Shown in pieces: positions 4,942 through 6,996 of a DNA stretch of 6,996 nucleotides. Origin of the DNA: Bacteroidota bacterium. GTDB taxonomy: Bacteria > Bacteroidota > Bacteroidia > Chitinophagales > Saprospiraceae. The notes under the pieces are model-generated. The model saw only the letters and a list, made by a program, of their open reading frames with translations. It had not been told where the DNA came from and did not search any database. The stretch's first letter is position 1, and each line of letters begins with the position of its first letter. The translations under genes and the position numbers were made by a program. The stretch covers positions 1 to 6,996 of the forward strand of contig JAGWYI010000221.1 in assembly GCA_018969455.1 (NCBI GenBank), written 5' to 3'.

Positions 4942-6996
4942 ATGGCGCGTAATTCTTCTTCCGACATTCAAAATCGCAGTTTTCCGGTTACCGGCATGAG
5001 CTGTGCGGCATGCGCCTTGAATGTGGAAGACATTGCCCGCCAACAAACTGGCGTAAAAAGCGCTTCCGTCAATTTCGCCACCCATACCCTTACAATCGAA
5101 TTTCAAGACAAACAACTGTCGATCAGCAACTTACAAAATGCCGTCACCCAAGGCGGATACGGGCTCATTGTGGAAGAAACACCGGAAGACGCCCGGAAAT
5201 TGCAGGAAACCTATGAACTAACCCACATTGCCCGACTAAAATCCGATATTATCCGGGCGGCCTTGTTATCGGTTCCCGTGGTGTATTTGGGCATGTTTGG
5301 CATGAACCTGCCTTTTGCCAACTGGATCATGCTGGCTTTGAGCATTCCGGTTGTTTTTGTATTCGGCGCCCGCTTTTTTACCGGTGCGTGGAAACAAACC
5401 CGGCATGGAAAGGCCAATATGGATACCCTTGTAGCCCTTAGCACAGGCATTGCATTCATTTTCAGCGCATTCAACACCGTTTATCCCGGCTTTTTCCTGC
5501 AACGCAGCCTGGCGCCGCATACCTATTTCGAATCGGCCTGTGTGGTGGTGGTGTTTGTTTTAATGGGCAAATGGCTCGAGGCCCGGGCCATGCACCGAAC
5601 CGCCGCTGCCCTTGAAAAAATGATGCAATTGCAACCCAAAACGGTCTGGATCGTACGCGATGGCCGCGAATTGGAAGTTCCTGTGGCCGAAGTGCAAGCG
5701 GGCGACCTCGTGCGCGTGCACCCCGGCGAGCGCATACCCGTAGACGGGCAAGTATCTGTCGGACAATCATTTGTAGATGAAAGCATGCTCAGCGGCGAGG
5801 CCATTCCGGTGGAAAAAACGCCCGGCGACCCGGTGTTTGGTGGAACATTAAATCAAAAAGGCAGTTTCGATTTCCGGGCAGAAAAGGTGGGAAAAGCCAC
5901 AGTGCTCGCACAAATCATTGATTTCGTGCAACAAGCACAAGGCAGCAAAGCACCGGTACAAAAACAGGTGGATAAAATAGCGGGTATTTTCGTGCCCGTG
6001 GTGTTGGTGATCGCAATCATCACATTTGGGGTGTGGAGTTTTTTCAGCATTCCCTTAGCCTTGCTCAACAGCATGACAGTGCTTGTGATCGCCTGCCCCT
6101 GTGCGCTCGGGCTCGCAACCCCGACAGCCATCATCGTAGGCATGGGCAAGGGCGCCGAAAAAGGCATCCTCATCCGCGACGCTGCCGCCCTCGAAAGGGC
6201 AAGTCAAATGGAGGCCCTGGTTTTCGACAAAACCGGCACCCTCACGGAAGGCGCCCCAAAAGTAGTTGAATTTCAATGGCTTACATCCAGCGATACCGCA
6301 GCAGCCGTATTGTTGGCCATTGAATCCCGCTCGGAGCATCCCCTTGCTGCCGCCTTGTGCCAATATCTTCAAAATGAATCAATTGTACCGGTCGAAATTG
6401 AGCAATTCAACAGCCTGAGCGGCAAAGGCGTAGAAGGGTATTTTGCCGAAAAAAAATACCGCGCTGGCAGCATCGATTGGCTCTCGGATGCCACATTTGC
6501 CCCTGAATACCAAATTACCCTGAAATCCTGGCAGGAAAAAGGATACAGCACCATCGGGTTCTGCCATGAAAATCAAATGCTTGCCCTAATCGCCATCACC
6601 GATCCCATCAAAACACATACCCCGGAAGCACTGGAAAAACTGCAACGCAGCGGCCTGGAATTGCATATCCTCAGCGGCGACCACCCTTTGACAGTGGCTG
6701 CTGTAGCCCGACAACTGGGTTTAACCTGTTTTGCTGCCGCACAATTGCCTTCAGATAAAGCGCAGTATATCAAGAATTTACAAGCCTCCGGTAAAAAAAC
6801 AGGCATGGCGGGCGACGGCATCAATGACGCCCAGGCACTGGCACAATCCGACCTGAGCATCGCGATGGGCAAAGGCTCCGACATTGCGCTCGAAGTTGCC
6901 GATGTAACCCTTGTTTCGGGAGATTTACGCCAGGTAGAGCGCTTGATTCGATTATCGCAATGGACGGTGGGCACCATTCGTCAGAACCTGTTTTGG
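4942..6996 (+). CDS. copA: Copper-translocating P1B-type ATPase, C-terminus cut by window
   Basis: 685 codons from ATG 4942 remain open to the window edge, so the last two membrane helices are missing. It is an inner-membrane pump that uses ATP to export Cu(I) from the cytosol. In order: one heavy-metal-associated domain with GMSCAAC (residues 18-24); membrane helices near 103-121, 124-142, 160-180 and 195-211; actuator domain with MLSGEAIPVEK (282-292); helices near 346-370 and 372-396, the second with the metal-binding CPC (385-387, in IACPCALGLATP); phosphorylation motif DKTGT (D429); nucleotide-domain SEHP (H466-P467); and the hinge GDGIND (624-629). CPC plus the CxxC domain indicates a Cu(I)/Ag(I) pump. 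The selectivity residues of the last two helices (YN and MxxSS in the family) lie beyond the window. The actuator loop reads SGE instead of the usual TGE, a conservative change. It follows a terminator, so it is probably transcribed separately. No copper chaperone or regulator is visible nearby. Confidence 0.92.
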   Translation, partial: MARNSSSDIQNRSFPVTGMSCAACALNVEDIARQQTGVKSASVNFATHTLTIEFQDKQLSISNLQNAVTQGGYGLIVEETPEDARKLQETYELTHIARLKSDIIRAALLSVPVVYLGMFGMNLPFANWIMLALSIPVVFVFGARFFTGAWKQTRHGKANMDTLVALSTGIAFIFSAFNTVYPGFFLQRSLAPHTYFESACVVVVFVLMGKWLEARAMHRTAAALEKMMQLQPKTVWIVRDGRELEVPVAEVQAGDLVRVHPGERIPVDGQVSVGQSFVDESMLSGEAIPVEKTPGDPVFGGTLNQKGSFDFRAEKVGKATVLAQIIDFVQQAQGSKAPVQKQVDKIAGIFVPVVLVIAIITFGVWSFFSIPLALLNSMTVLVIACPCALGLATPTAIIVGMGKGAEKGILIRDAAALERASQMEALVFDKTGTLTEGAPKVVEFQWLTSSDTAAAVLLAIESRSEHPLAAALCQYLQNESIVPVEIEQFNSLSGKGVEGYFAEKKYRAGSIDWLSDATFAPEYQITLKSWQEKGYSTIGFCHENQMLALIAITDPIKTHTPEALEKLQRSGLELHILSGDHPLTVAAVARQLGLTCFAAAQLPSDKAQYIKNLQASGKKTGMAGDGINDAQALAQSDLSIAMGKGSDIALEVADVTLVSGDLRQVERLIRLSQWTVGTIRQNLFW

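Noticed and set aside
5211..6977. Several minus-strand open frames of 60-134 codons opposite the ATPase gene
   Set aside because: They are antisense shadows of a strongly conserved P1B ATPase reading frame and show low-complexity, family-less translations.

Overview
The window looks like chromosomal DNA of a Bacteroidota (Bacteroidetes) species. The evidence is: (i) two secreted proteins ending in type IX secretion (Por/T9SS) type A sorting domains; (ii) signal peptides cleaved before Gln in a '(S/H)(G/A)-Q-C-W' context; (iii) several sites matching the phylum's promoter pattern TTTG - about 20 bp - TAnnTTTG at short distances from start codons; (iv) A-rich leaders with no Shine-Dalgarno sequence. 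A free-living, Saprospiria-like bacterium is a plausible guess, but genus-level placement cannot be supported from sequence reading alone.

Layout. Left end, minus strand: the start of an Rpn-type PD-(D/E)XK nuclease/putative transposase gene that runs off the window (1-250), with a near-ideal promoter. Upstream of it, also minus, is a complete UlaG-like metallo-beta-lactamase-fold hydrolase (314-1099). A 332-bp divergent intergenic region follows (1100-1431) with a promoter for the hydrolase, AT-rich short direct repeats and a weak promoter candidate for the plus-strand gene. The plus-strand half carries a seven-repeat RCC1 beta-propeller protein with T9SS tail (1432-2811), a small cytosolic SRPBCC/AHSA1-like protein (2909-3307), a second seven-repeat RCC1 propeller with T9SS tail (3477-4850), a strong hairpin terminator (4860-4904), and a copper-type P1B ATPase (4942 to the right edge, C-terminus missing).

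The two RCC1 proteins are clear paralogues in architecture: signal peptide, seven repeats of about 50 residues, one Cys-Trp at the first residue of the propeller, one Ser-Cys-Pro at its last, then a sorting domain. They are probably a duplicated pair of exported or surface proteins. The SRPBCC gene between them has its own promoter, so the cluster need not be one operon. Between the SRPBCC gene and the second RCC1 gene lies a roughly 109-bp imperfect palindrome (3318-3426) with nested inverted and tandem repeats, the best candidate here for an interspersed or mobile intergenic element.

No RNA gene, CRISPR array, complete insertion sequence or recognisable multi-gene defence or biosynthetic system was found. 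The most interesting material is the palindromic intergenic element and the paired RCC1/T9SS genes with a predicted disulfide closing the propeller. Neither amounts to a demonstrated new system.
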